A DNA stretch of 31,291 nt, from the NCBI GenBank assembly GCA_003427395.1, contig BFEA01000417.1:1145153-1176443 (forward strand), in the 5' to 3' direction. The notes below the pieces were generated by a model, which did no database searches, was not told the DNA's origin, and worked only from the letters and a program-made list of their open reading frames with translations. Made by a program: the position numbers and the translations under genes. This document shows positions 1 to 9,381 of the stretch, one piece after another. Source of the stretch: Chara braunii. Taxonomy: Eukaryota > Streptophyta > Charophyceae > Charales > Characeae. Positions within the stretch are counted from its first letter, which is position 1. Every line of letters starts with the position of its first letter.

Positions 1-700
1 CAGAAATGAGGTGAAACTGGTGTGTAGACAGCATGGTACCGGTAGGGTAAAGAAAATAACCAGGCTCAGACCAGGCCAACAAAGAGCAGGCCTTTGGAAA
101 AAAAGTACCTGTGGTATACAGGGCAAACAAAACGGTAGTACTGGCACAATAGGCGAAAATCCCGTACTAGGAAAAAGGAAGGCCAAAATGGACAGTCACC
201 GTGGCGGCACTGTAAACAAAAAAAAAAAAAAAAAAAAGGAACCGGTCCACGCCGCAAGGGGGAAGAAGAAATAGACTTACCGAGGGTCCAGCGTCGTGGC
301 AAAAAAAAAAGGGGCTCGGCATAGGCCAACCAAGCGTGGGTGGAGCGTCATGAAAAATAAAAGGGGGCATAAGAAATAGACTTACCGAGGATCCAGCGTC
401 GTGACCAAAAACAAAATGGCCTCCACATAAAAACAGAGAAAATGGACCGGCATAGGCCAACCAAGCGTGGGCCTTCGAAAAAGAAGGCACCTGTGGCATG
501 GCGGGCAAACAAAACTACCCTATGCCAGCATACGCTGAGACACCAAGATCAAACGCAGGGCCACCATGAAGCGGCACCGTGACGACACAATGGCTAAAAT
601 GAAGCGGCGGAAGGGCACGGAGATGGCGGCAGAAGGTCAACAACTGCATGATGCAAAAAGCACTACTCACGGAGGGTCCAACGTCGTGACAAAAAAATTT
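1..700. repeat. Degenerate tandem repeat cluster
   Basis: Related segments recur. A block around ACTTACCGAGGGTCCAGCG is at 272-300, at 377-405 with one change, and weakly at 663-690. A block around CATAGGCCAACCAAGCGTGG is at 318-340 and 449-471, with a weaker relative near 66-95. Spacing is irregular (about 105-130 bp) and interrupted by poly-A tracts at 219-237 and 301-310. Short ORFs exist on both strands but are lysine-rich or phenylalanine-rich products of the poly-A tracts, so I call no gene. The repeats may be non-autonomous transposon or satellite debris; I do not recognise the family. Confidence 0.55.
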
Positions 701-2640
701 GAAAAAGGTCTCCAAACTGAAGCAGACAAAAGGGACATGCGAGAAATGAAAAAGAGACATCCGACAAAAGAAATCAGAAGACATGCAGGATATATGTTTT
801 ATTTATTTTTTTTCTTTTCGAATCTCTCAAGTTAAGCCCTCATTTCTTTTATTTCGCCTAGCGCATCCACAACATCAAGCTTGCACGATAAACATCAACA
901 ATGACTACTGCGGGCCAGCCTGGCAAAAGCAGCCGCCATTTGCAACATCATTTCTACGCACTTGTCAACTCCCTGATCCGGAGAAGGGAAAAAAAAAAAA
1001 AAAAAAATCTCCAACATAGACGTGTTGGAATCATGTTGAACATATGTTGATCAACAGTTGAAAACATATAGCCCACATGTTGACAAACGGTTGAAAACAT
1101 GCAAACGGCCCGTCCAAACGATTGGGCCAACCATTTCACCCTCTTCATATGTTGGTCCCAAATTGTGTCGAAGTTGGAACCATGATGAAAATTTGGCACA
1201 ATTTTTCTGTTGGTACATCCACAATTGGGCTTCCTGCGGCATCACGTTCGGCCACGACGCGAGCATCACGGGGCCAGAGGACGCGAAGAAGAGGGATTGG
1301 TTGGGTTCGGGCCCCTTGGAGGAGGACGGCGACGACAATGGCGAAAACGACGCGTAGGGGGTGGAGGGGTGGTGTTGGACTAGATTGCCTTGGTTTGCTT
1401 GTCGCTTGTGATGGCACGTGGACGGCGGAAAAGGTGGCGGCGCGTCACGACACAGATTGTTGTTGGTCTCTCCCTTCGTTCTGCACGAGCACAGCGTGTC
1501 TGTCGTGCGTGTAGACGCCCTCCGTTTTCGGCTGTCCACTCTGGCAGGGTGGTAGATGCAACTTCGCTCGTCAGTGTCCTTGCTTGTTCATTTAGTTTGG
1601 CAGTTCGCAGTGTTCATGCGACGGTGCGAGGCGTTGTCTGCAGTAAATTGTAGAAGCGGATTAAAGTTAGGTTTCAGCGATGTTGTTTCACGTTTCCTTG
1701 TCGGCGCAGCATGCGTCATGTACATTCATAACGCGCTGGAAGCGCACCTTTTTTTCTTCATGTCTTCGATTCGGGACGACTGTTTCGTATGTTTGCAGTG
1801 TGTGATTGCTCTCTTTCCTAACCTAACGGTCCATGCCGTGCTCGATGCACATTCACACATCTCATCTTCATTTGCACGTGCCTTTTTCGATCGTCGCTTC
1901 GAAGACCTTTTTTTTTTTTTAATTTATTATTATTATTATTTTTTTGGTTCGCATTCCAGAATCATCCCAGTGGCATACAGTGCATGTGTTTGGTTGCACT
2001 CATCAGTCGAGGGAATACTTGACCGCAGAACATCAAACGAATCACAAATGCCAACGCACGACATTCACGCAATGAAAGAGGCGCACACCGAATGTGAACA
2101 CACAATGAAAATGGGCGAAAACGACTCTCCAAAGTACTTCCAACGTCGCAAAAGAAATCACAGCACTACAAAACTCTTTTTCGAATGAACACCATACCTC
2201 CAACCTCTAAATGCGCTAACTCTTCTCGAAAAAGGTGCACCTCACACCTGCAATGAGCATGTTCCGCACTACTCCTGATGAACGGCATAAAAAAAAAACA
2301 AATTGAACATAAAAAAAAAAAGGAACGTGACGCACATCCGTGGATTGCGAAGGCCAACCAAACACAATCGTCGACGCAAGCCGCCGACCACGACGCCTAA
2401 CAGGGCTAGCAACCAAGCCGACGGCCGACGAGACCGCGATTCTGCCCTCCGGCCATTGCACCAAGATCGCACTTCCACGCGCTGCCTTCCACCATCCGAA
2501 TAACGACCCTCCACAGAAACCACCAACCCCGTCGGGGTACAGACGACAGCGACCCAATCAAGGGAGGACAGAAAGATCAATCTGGTGTCCGCCCATTTTT
2601 GCAATTAAGCCATCTTCATGTGCTGTCGTCCATGAATGAT
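701..2640. other. Intergenic or transposon-internal DNA without a recognisable gene
   Basis: Poly-A and poly-T tracts (for example 989-1007 and 1909-1945) separate GC-rich stretches. ORFs of 100-210 codons overlap on both strands with no recognisable domain, which fits chance reading frames. At 1010-1029 there is a hairpin TCCAACA/TGTTGGA, at 1046-1055 the palindrome GTTGATCAAC, and the words GTTGAAAACAT recur at 1057 and 1091. This may be the left part of the Harbinger element that starts at 2648, but I cannot find a left terminal repeat matching the right end. Confidence 0.4.
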
Positions 2641-2647
2641 ACACGAC

Positions 2648-3908
2648 TCATTCGTGTTTCATTCGTTCCGCCAAAGCATGCGTCAGGGCTAAGGCTTCGC
2701 GGGTCGACGTCAACATCGACACAGGCTGGACGGGCTCGTCGATCCCCAGGTCCACTCGTCGTCGCACACCATTACCGTCGACCTCCCACAACAGATTCTC
2801 GTCGAAGGGGATCCCCACGCCGATCAGTAAGTTGTGCAGTATGCAGACGGCGGTGAACTGCTGCGGGAGCGTCTCCAGGTTTGTCTTATGTGTTTGGAGA
2901 AACAGCCGCCACATGCCCTTCAGCCTGCCGAACGCCCTCTCCACCGCTCCCCTTGCCACCTTCTGCTTGTTGTCAAACCGCTCCTGCTCGACGCTCTGAT
3001 TGATACCGCCGTACGGGGATGACCATCCATTCGGCAGGGGGGTACCCATTGTCTGCCAGAAGGTAACCGTTCGTCTTCACACCGAACGGCAGTGTGACGG
3101 GGGGCCCGCGGAACAACGACCCCTCCTCCGCGCGCAGCGACAGACTGGACAACTGCAGCACCCTGATGTCGTGGCAGCTACCGGGGTATCCCATGTGCAC
3201 GTCCAACACACGCAAGTCCAAGTCGACAACGACCTGCGTGACGGTGGAGAAACGACGCTTCTTGTCGTAGTAATTTTCGCTCGGAGCATTCGCTGGCTTG
3301 TCGATGTAGATGTGAGTGCAATCAATGCAACCGTGGCAGTTGGGGAAGCCTTTATCAGCGAACGCCCGAAGAACAACTTGTTTACGAACTCCCGTCGGCC
3401 ACGCTATCTTATCACCGAACACCCTCAGCAGCGCGGCAATCACATCGTGGACGGCAATCAGCCCAGAAGCTCGTCCGATCCCGAAGTTGCACGTGCAGCT
3501 CTCATACGTCTCACCTGAAGCCCACATGTACAATGAGTACGCCACAATCTGGTCCGGCTGCAAAGGCTCCCTGTAGAACGTCACCTGCCGCTGAAGATGA
3601 GGCGCACACGCCTCCGCGATCTCCCGAAACACTCGCGGCGACATTCCCAACTTATCGCGGAAGTAGTCGTGAGTCGCGTCGTCGCATAGCCTGAGGTCTT
3701 CCCACGTTCCTCCTGTCCTGCGCTTCACCCACCACCGCGGCGTCGCGCGGGGTATCACTTCGCAGCCCAACGCATAGCACATCTGAACAACAACTTTCGA
3801 CGTCGCCACGAACTCGGCACCATCGTGCGGATCTTGCGTCAATGTCCTCTGTCTACGCGCGCACAAATGCTCCTTCAGTCGCCCCAGCGCCCTCTCCTGC
3901 TGTGACAT
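2648..3908 (-). pseudogene. PIF/Harbinger DDE transposase, one frameshift
   Basis: This gene encodes the transposase of a PIF/Harbinger DNA transposon (HARBI1-like, DDE_Tnp_4 family), which cuts and pastes its own element. It reads as two overlapping frames. Residues 1-299 come from 3908 downward. They include a helix-turn-helix-like segment near residues 114-155 (LQPDQIVAYSLYMWASGETY), the first catalytic Asp in GCIDCTH (D196), the conserved HDIRV (D247), and the second catalytic Asp in ADNGYP (D286). The rest lies in the frame 3049-2648, with GGINQSVEQERFDNKQ and the catalytic Glu in VERAFGRLKG. The frames join at the G run 3015-3018, where one extra base destroys the family's Pro-Tyr after the second Asp. 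The start at 3908 is the first Met after an in-frame stop; a short upstream extension in another frame (to about 4025) is possible. With all three catalytic residues kept, the copy is young or the frameshift is a sequencing error. Length, about 430 codons, is usual for the family. Confidence 0.9.
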
Positions 3909-4280
3909 CGAAGAACGATCATCGACACGACCACCGCCACCGCCTGCAGCTCACCATGACTCAACACATCACGTCTAGCCGCGGCGCCGCCCTCCATAGC
4001 CCGTCGTTCCGCTGCCGTCTGTCTCGTCCTCCCGCGCCGGACGACGGTCCCTAAGACGTCCGTTGAGAAGATGGCCCCTTTTCTCTGCTCACAACCCCGT
4101 GCACGGACGCGAAGAGCAACGCGCAGTCGATGTGCCAAAGGTCCACGGCGATGGAAGCACAACACGCTGGGGGAGCAGATGAGGGAGCCCTCTGGACGTG
4201 GCCTCCGCCGCCGCCGGGCCCATTTCCGCAGCACGACGCCGTCGTCCCGCCAGCCACACGTTGTCGTCGCTGTTGAAGCT

Positions 4281-4559
4281 GGCATTCAAAATTTGAATTT
4301 CGAATGCCCACGCTCTCGGGTTTAAATTTCTCCTCGCGTCGCCCGCAAACTGCCGTTTCCTGCCTCGCGTTGCTGGACCGCCCAGCCTCCACACGGACAA
4401 AGAAGCTGGCCCAAGGACAACAGACCCCGCGGCTGCTAATTTGCGTATGAAAACAGCCGCGGGCAAGCCACAAGGAAACACCCTTGGGGGATGGCCCCAA
4501 GGATGAGTGTAACGACGTCGCAATTTCCCCTTCAAAACCACAAGGACGTTTCCTTGTGG
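4281..4559. repeat. Cluster of four subterminal palindromes in the Harbinger element
   Basis: Four strong inverted repeats lie between the transposase start and the right terminus. At 4281-4308 the arms begin GGCATTC and end GAATGCC (13 bp arms, one mismatch, 2-base loop). At 4426-4435 and 4454-4463 the arms are CCCGCGGCTG/CAGCCGCGGG, perfect. At 4482-4489 and 4495-4502 they are CCTTGGGG/CCCCAAGG. At 4538-4546 and 4551-4559 they are CCACAAGGA/TCCTTGTGG. Subterminal repeats can bind transposase or the Myb-like partner protein of this superfamily; that role is inferred. GC-rich ORFs crossing the region have no recognisable domain. Confidence 0.75.
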
Positions 4560-4593
4560 CTCAAGGAAACCGTAAGGAGTGTCTAACGAGGCC

Positions 4594-4985
4594 CAAAGTG
4601 AACCAGCGCACAGTGGTAGGCAGGGCGCAGGCTGTGCATAAAGGCTAACTGCGTTGGACCTCTCCCTATTTTCGTTTTAAAAAATCCTCATTTAAATATG
4701 GGCTATTACCGCCAAGGTCTGCGCCATGATCAGCCTCACCAAGGACCGCGTAGCAGGCCTGTGGTAGGCCGCACCCGTGACGCTGCAGGCAGCTATGAGA
4801 GAAGTAGGCTGGCTGTCGAGGACCCGATACAGATGGGCTGTGCCTGTGCAAGGCGTGACCGATAAGGCTCCGGTGTAAGCCCAGAGCGTTACCAGGGCAC
4901 ATCGGACGCTGCTCTTGGGTATAGGGGATCGAACCATCTAGTAGTTGGCTCCCTCCGAAGTTTCCCTCAGGATAGCTGAGGCGGC
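4594..4985 (+). pseudogene. LSU (28S) rRNA-like fragment, copy A
   Basis: The segment 4917-4979 carries most of the universally conserved LSU core that starts GGGTATAGGGG and continues through TCTAGTAG and GAAGTTTCCCTCAGGATAG. Compared with copy B it has lost ten bases (CGAAAGACTA) after GGGTATAGGGG and changed AGCTGGTTCC to AGTTGGCTCC. These positions are nearly invariant in working ribosomes, so this copy should be non-functional. The bases at 4594-4630 correspond to the LSU stretch just upstream, interrupted by the Harbinger insertion. About 245 bp of non-rRNA sequence separates the two LSU-like parts, as in copy B. Confidence 0.8.
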
Positions 4986-6690
4986 TGAGCAGCTTGCCAG
5001 CCACTAAGACGAAGTCCGCTACGGTCGGCCTTGTGTTCCGAAGAACCGAGGAGGACTGACGCAGAGCCCAGGGAGAGCGCAGGCAAGGAGGCGACATGGT
5101 CGACAACACAGGAGGAAGGAACCTGGACGACGTACTGGGCCAGGTACATTCAGAAATGGAGGTGCAGGGTGCATGCGGAGAGAGAAGAGGGAACGATGAG
5201 TGCTAAACTGAGGCAGAAGCAGTGGAGACTGTCGGGGTCGGTAAAAAGCGGGGTGAACGGAAGAGGGCAGAAGGAACGGATGAACCAGGGCGTGGGAACG
5301 CGCCCGGTGCATACAGACGAGAGGGGGGCTGAAGATGGCAGGGTAGGTAGTGACTTACCTCCTTGCGAATGTCGGCCGTTGTGCTGGCCGCTGTACCAGC
5401 TTAGCGAAGTATACCACAACAGAGAAAAAGGAGGAAATGAACCCGGACGGGGATCGTGTCGGGTGCATCCGAAGGTAAGTGAGGGGGGCGCAGGAGTAAC
5501 TATGGCGGGTTCAGCCTGAGTAAAGCGGGTTTTGGCGCCCGTTTGTGCGAAGTGCGACCGGGAACGAGAGGCAAAGGGTGCAGAGGCGGACGCGGCGACG
5601 AGAACAAGGGATGGGAGGAATGAATTTGGGCGCGAAATTGCGCCGGATACATTCGAGAAAAGGAAGAGTGGAGATGATAGATGAGGCGCAACGAAAAAAT
5701 GGATGACCCTCGTGATTTACAATGGGATTAGGCGGGGGAAGAGTTAGAATAGGGGTTTTTGGTTGTGGTGGACCCGAATTTAAGGGTTGAATTAGTAAAA
5801 AAAATTAGTAAAAGTAGAGTTAGAAGAGAAAAGCATTGCGGGGAGATGGCGGAGAGTAAGAAAGGGGGAGAGTGGAGTTGCAAAAACTCACTCAATTTTT
5901 GACTGTTTTTCACGATTTAAAATGCTAGATTTAGTTTTTTCGGTGGGGTGAATCTGACTGTGTAGTTAGTTTTAGGAGAGGGTTAGTAGAATAGCATTAG
6001 TAGAAAAGTTGGACTGCGCGAGATATGGCGGAAGGAGAGTGAAGAAGAGAGAAATTATGTTAGCTCGGCAGTCTCTCTGCCGTTTTTGGCGAGTGAAGAT
6101 TCGAAGTAGGGGTTTCTGGCCCGGGCGACTACGATTGTGGCATCAAATTTGCGGTTAGTAGAGTAGGAGTAGAGTTAGTTGAGAGAAGACTGTGTGGAGA
6201 TGGCGGGAAGAGGGCTATGAGGAGGGGAATAACTCTCGTATCTTGGCCGATTCTTTATGAAGTCAGATATAGGAGGATACTGTCCCTGAGTAGTTTGATA
6301 TGAAAGATGAAGTGTTAGCGTTAGTTCCTGCTCTAGAATGTTAGTTCGACCGGGGTTAGTACCGTAGGCTGCGCCCAGAAACAGACTTGAAGCGGACTAT
6401 ATACCTCTCCGCGTTCTTGCAGAAGATTCATTCGAATTTACTCATCCTATTCTAGGCAGCAGTATGGGGCAAAGGGAAGCGGGGAGGCAAAATGGAGGGA
6501 GGAAGAGCGCTTACCTCGAGCCCTGAGTTGGTAGTGCAAAACAGGTCGAAAGTTGAAGTACAACATGGAACAGCAGAGAGTAGCAGCGGGGAGGAGGGAA
6601 TCATAGTGGCATATGTATCTGCCTGTGTTCCGGTGGAAGGTTTATTTTTCTTTTTCTATGTTTTTATCTTTGTTTATTTTCTCGTACATT
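4986..6690. repeat. Spacer-like subrepeats, copy A
   Basis: No gene is supported. Purine-rich degenerate subrepeats are visible. A motif around GGTGCATACAGACGAGAGG recurs near 5145, 5308, 5455 and 5640. A second family with GAGATGGCGG and GTTAGTAGA recurs near 5840, 6020 and 6195 (period about 175-185 bp). Lying between an LSU-like fragment and an SSU 5' end, this matches the position and repeat texture of an rDNA intergenic spacer. I cannot identify an RNA polymerase I promoter. Short ORFs here lack domains and change between the two copies. Confidence 0.6.
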
Positions 6691-6691
6691 T

Positions 6692-6890
6692 ACTTGGCTG
6701 ACTCTGCTAACAGTATTATGGTAGTCTTACAGACTAAGTCGTGCATGTCTAAGTCTGACTTTATTGCACTGGGAAGCTGCACCTAGGTAGCCCTGGTAAT
6801 TCTGGAGCTAGAACGTGTAGAATATCCCTAACCCCGGAAAAAATGTGTTTTTGATAGAAGGCCGGTCCCAATTTACCTTGAACTTGTTGC
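6692..6890 (+). pseudogene. SSU (18S) rRNA 5'-end-like fragment, copy A
   Basis: The segment starts ACTTGGCTGACTCTG, resembling the 18S start ACCTGGTTGATCCTG. It continues with GTGCATGTCTAAGT, then GGTAATTCTGGAGCTAGAACG, and CCCGGAAAAAATGTG, which match successive conserved blocks of the first ~190 bases of 18S rRNA. About 45 bases of the conserved region between GAAACTGC and GGTAATTC are missing in both copies. The loss predates the duplication and argues against a working ribosome. Copy A has also changed AGTCATATGCT to AGTATTATGGT. The 18S match fades after about 6890. Confidence 0.8.
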
Positions 6891-7945
6891 AGCGCTAAAG
6901 CCATTCATTGCGTTTTGTACTAACTATTCCAGCGCAGAGCTCCCGTTTGTAGAAGGTGTGAACACGCCCGCAGACTAGTAAGTTGAACAGCCTGTCGAGC
7001 GAAGTTATTCAGAAGACTGTTGGACCGTGGATGGAAGGCTGTCGGACTGCGGGTGGAAGGTTGTAGGTTGCGGACTACGAACTGTGGACTACAGGCCGCT
7101 GTGTACCACTGTCGCTGTTACTTGATCTATGCCGCTTTGTACCGCTGGTACTGTTGAAAGTGCATGGATTACAACTACTGGCAATTGTTGCTGTTGCTGT
7201 TAACCGTCGACAAATGCTGCTGTCGCAAACTAGGCACGGACTATTACTATCGTTGTCGGTCACCGTTGTGTATTGTTGTTGCCCGCAATGACTGTTACAG
7301 GCGGATGTGCAGCTGCAATTGAACTTGAAAAGGGAGATGGATGCTGTGGTTGGAGAGCTAGTCAGGGGGTTGAGTTTGGCAGTTGGTTCCAGTTGGACCA
7401 AGCTGTCACATTGGCTGCTATTGCGGGGCTCTCCGGCGCGTCAAGGAATCAAGGCCCTCTCCTGCGAGTCTGAATGCACCCCTCTTGGATCTGAGAGTCT
7501 GAAACTTCCTCTTTCTACCCTTCTTACTCTAAGTCTAATCTATTTGGTCCTGAGAGGAAGGCGGCAAGCGGGATTGCAACCCGTAGGACCGCAGCAAGAC
7601 TCTGTGGGGAGTCCACCCACCGATTGCGGGAGCTCTGCCGGAACTTAGGAGGAGTTCTGGAGGCAGGGAATTGAAAGGTAACCATTGTTTTCCCTCTATA
7701 AACCCAGTTATAATCCCTATCTGTATTAGGCATTGCATCGCTGACTGAATATATGATGTGCAACCCTATTCTAGTTTTGGTTTGACTTTCAGGACACTAA
7801 ACTAGATTAAGTAAAAGAATGTCTGCTCAATTTCAGTTTCAGCTTTATTGATTGTATGAAATCAAATTGCTAAAAGGAATTGCATCTGGGGAAGGAAGGA
7901 TGGAGGAGTATTTTGATTGAGGGTTTGACTTGGTCATTAAGGCTG
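6891..7945. other. Non-rRNA segment of the long repeat, no gene called
   Basis: CTG-rich and GTTG-rich sequence follows the SSU fragment. A reading frame at 7307-7648 is also open in copy B (19132-19503). Between copies most codon differences change the amino acid (for example Ser/Phe, Leu/Trp and Arg/Gln in the shared part), so there is no sign of protein-level selection. I treat it as non-coding. It may be part of an insertion that interrupted the SSU gene before the duplication. Confidence 0.5.
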
Positions 7946-7946
7946 G

Positions 7947-8774
7947 GAAGTGCCCATATGTTAGGGGAGACCCATTGCTTTATTTATTTTTGTTTGCATG
8001 GAGTGTCAGACCCTTCTATAAGTTTAGAGGGTCTGATCGCTCATGAAGGGTCAGGCTGTTCTATAAGTTTAGGTGGCCTGACTGCTCTGACTTGAGAGGG
8101 TTAAATGTGGTTGACTTTTCAGGGACCGAGTGCATTCTGTAAGTTCAGGTGCCTTGGTTGCCTTGGTTATTTTTGGGTTTTCTTTGTTTATTTGTTTTTT
8201 GAATGAGGAGGTCTGAACTGTTCTATAAGTTTAGGTGGCTCTGTCTCTTCCTACTTTTTATTCCGAAGAAGTAATCTCGGCAAAGGGCAGACCCTTCAGT
8301 AAGTTCAGGGGGTCTGACTCGATACCACACACATGATGAATCAGAGAGAAATGAAATTGGTAGAGAGTTAGACCCTTCTGTAAGTTCAGGGGGTCTAGCT
8401 TAACGCCTCGCACATGCTGGAACGCAATGATTATAACTTGGCTATACCTTACTACTATTCTATTTAAGAATGAGCTAATCAGACTGTTCTATAAGTTTAG
8501 GTGGTCTGACTATAGCCTATCACAACTTGAAGAGAGTATAACGAAGGATAAATTTAATGGTAAGCTGTGGCAGACTGAACTTAAGTTAGTTCAGTCATAT
8601 GCAGCCTTAGAAGATTAAGTTCAGAGAGATATATACAACTTGGATATCCTAAACAGTTCCGGGCGACTAGAATGGTCTAGTCATGCGCCCAAAGAAGAGA
8701 AAAGTAGTTGTGCACTGTGTTTGTGTATACTTTGGCTAAGTTGGGTTCATTCCATAAGTTTGGGTGTCCTGACT
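7947..8774. repeat. Array of nine small hairpin repeats, copy A
   Basis: A unit of about 31 bases recurs near 7947, 8006, 8051, 8124, 8209, 8288, 8366, 8479 and 8744. Seven units share a loop close to TTCTRTAAGTTYAG; the first has lost it in copy A and the last reads TTCCATAAGTTTGG. The arms pair with each other but differ between units: TCAGACCC/GGGTCTGA at 8006-8036, TCAGGC/GCCTGA at 8051-8081, CAGACCC/GGGTCTG at 8288-8316, AGTTAGACCC/GGGTCTAGCT at 8366-8400 (one G-T pair), TCAGAC/GTCTGA at 8479-8509. Units at 7947, 8124, 8209 and 8744 pair poorly. Spacing is 40-265 bp with unrelated sequence between, so this is a dispersed motif array, not a simple tandem satellite. The family is unknown to me. 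Confidence 0.85.
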
Positions 8775-9218
8775 GTATGCCTTATGTAAGCTGGATATAA
8801 AAGGGTAAATCATTGAAAGACCATGAACTATTGTTTGTCCAGACTTACTTGGGGATGGTGACAGTACTTACCTTCATGGGTTGACCTGCATGTGACTGAG
8901 TGAGATGACTACCTGATCTGAGTTTCAGTTTGGTAGGTAGTTGCTTTAGATGCTCGCCACGGGTTAGAGCGATAGGAGTTAGTTTCAATTCCTGCATTTT
9001 CTGTGATAGCTTTCTTTACTTAGGTCAATTTTTGCATTTTCTGGGATCATTTATTTATATTTGGCTTTGTATAAATCTTGGCAAGCTACTTTCTTTACGG
9101 GAAGCGCTGCCGAAATTTCTACAAATCCAAGGAGTTAGTCTGCTTTTAACTTGTCAAAGTTCAACTTATTTTTTCTTTATATCTGACTTCGTAAAAATTT
9201 GGAATCTCACTGTAAATG
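8775..9218. other. Retroelement-leader-like sequence with one 120-bp unit, copy A
   Basis: AT-rich DNA without a gene. At 9100-9215 there is one copy of a unit containing GCGCTGCCGAAATTTC and AAGGAGTTAGT, which occurs five times in copy B (21060-21600). Such GCTGCCGAAATTT units recall sequences near the end of some plant Ty3/gypsy LTRs; this is a resemblance, not a proven identity. At 9202-9218 copy A jumps over about 1 kb present in B, and the junction carries GGAATCTCACTGTAAATG, identical to 9281-9298 just downstream. Confidence 0.5.
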
Positions 9219-9328
9219 CTTGGTGATTCGGACTTGGGATTTGACTGTCTGCGCTCACATGCATATATATATGGTTGAGAGGAATCTCACTGTAAATGTG
9301 AGAATTGATCGTCCTATATTAATAACCC

Positions 9329-9334
9329 TCTATA

Positions 9335-9365
<31 letters not shown>

Positions 9366-9366
9366 G
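9329..9366. repeat. TA microsatellite
   Basis: An alternating TA tract interrupted by ATG. The equivalent tract in copy B (22275-22300) is shorter. It directly precedes the conserved structured block. Confidence 0.95.
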
Positions 9367-9381
9367 ACTTCAGTGTTTCGT

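Larger units (their letters stand above)
2648..4593 (-). mobile_element. PIF/Harbinger element, right part, inserted in LSU rRNA-like DNA
   Basis: The right boundary is set by comparison. From 4594 onward the sequence matches 16398 onward (CAAAGTGAACCAGCGCAC), while the bases to the left do not match. Read inward on the minus strand, the end is GGGCCTCGTTAGACACTCC, which resembles the GG-rich terminal repeats of plant Harbinger elements. At the uninterrupted site (16380-16400) the sequence is an LSU rRNA-like core, so the element jumped into decayed rDNA. No matching left terminus or three-base target duplication was found, so the left limit is unknown and may lie upstream of 2648 or outside the window. 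Confidence 0.65.

Noticed and set aside
1106-1130. GGCCCGTCCAAACG as a possible left terminal repeat of the Harbinger element
   Set aside because: It shares only a few bases with the right end GGGCCTCGTTAGACAC, and no LSU-like flank matching 16380-16397 precedes it.
7307-7648. ORF shared by both long-repeat copies (also 19132-19503)
   Set aside because: Most differences between copies change the amino acid, and no domain is recognisable, so the open frame is likely chance in a slightly diverged repeat.
8427-8618. 63-codon ORF shared by both copies (also 20302-20493)
   Set aside because: It runs straight through a hairpin repeat unit, is short, and has no start context or domain; sharing is explained by the recent common origin of the copies.
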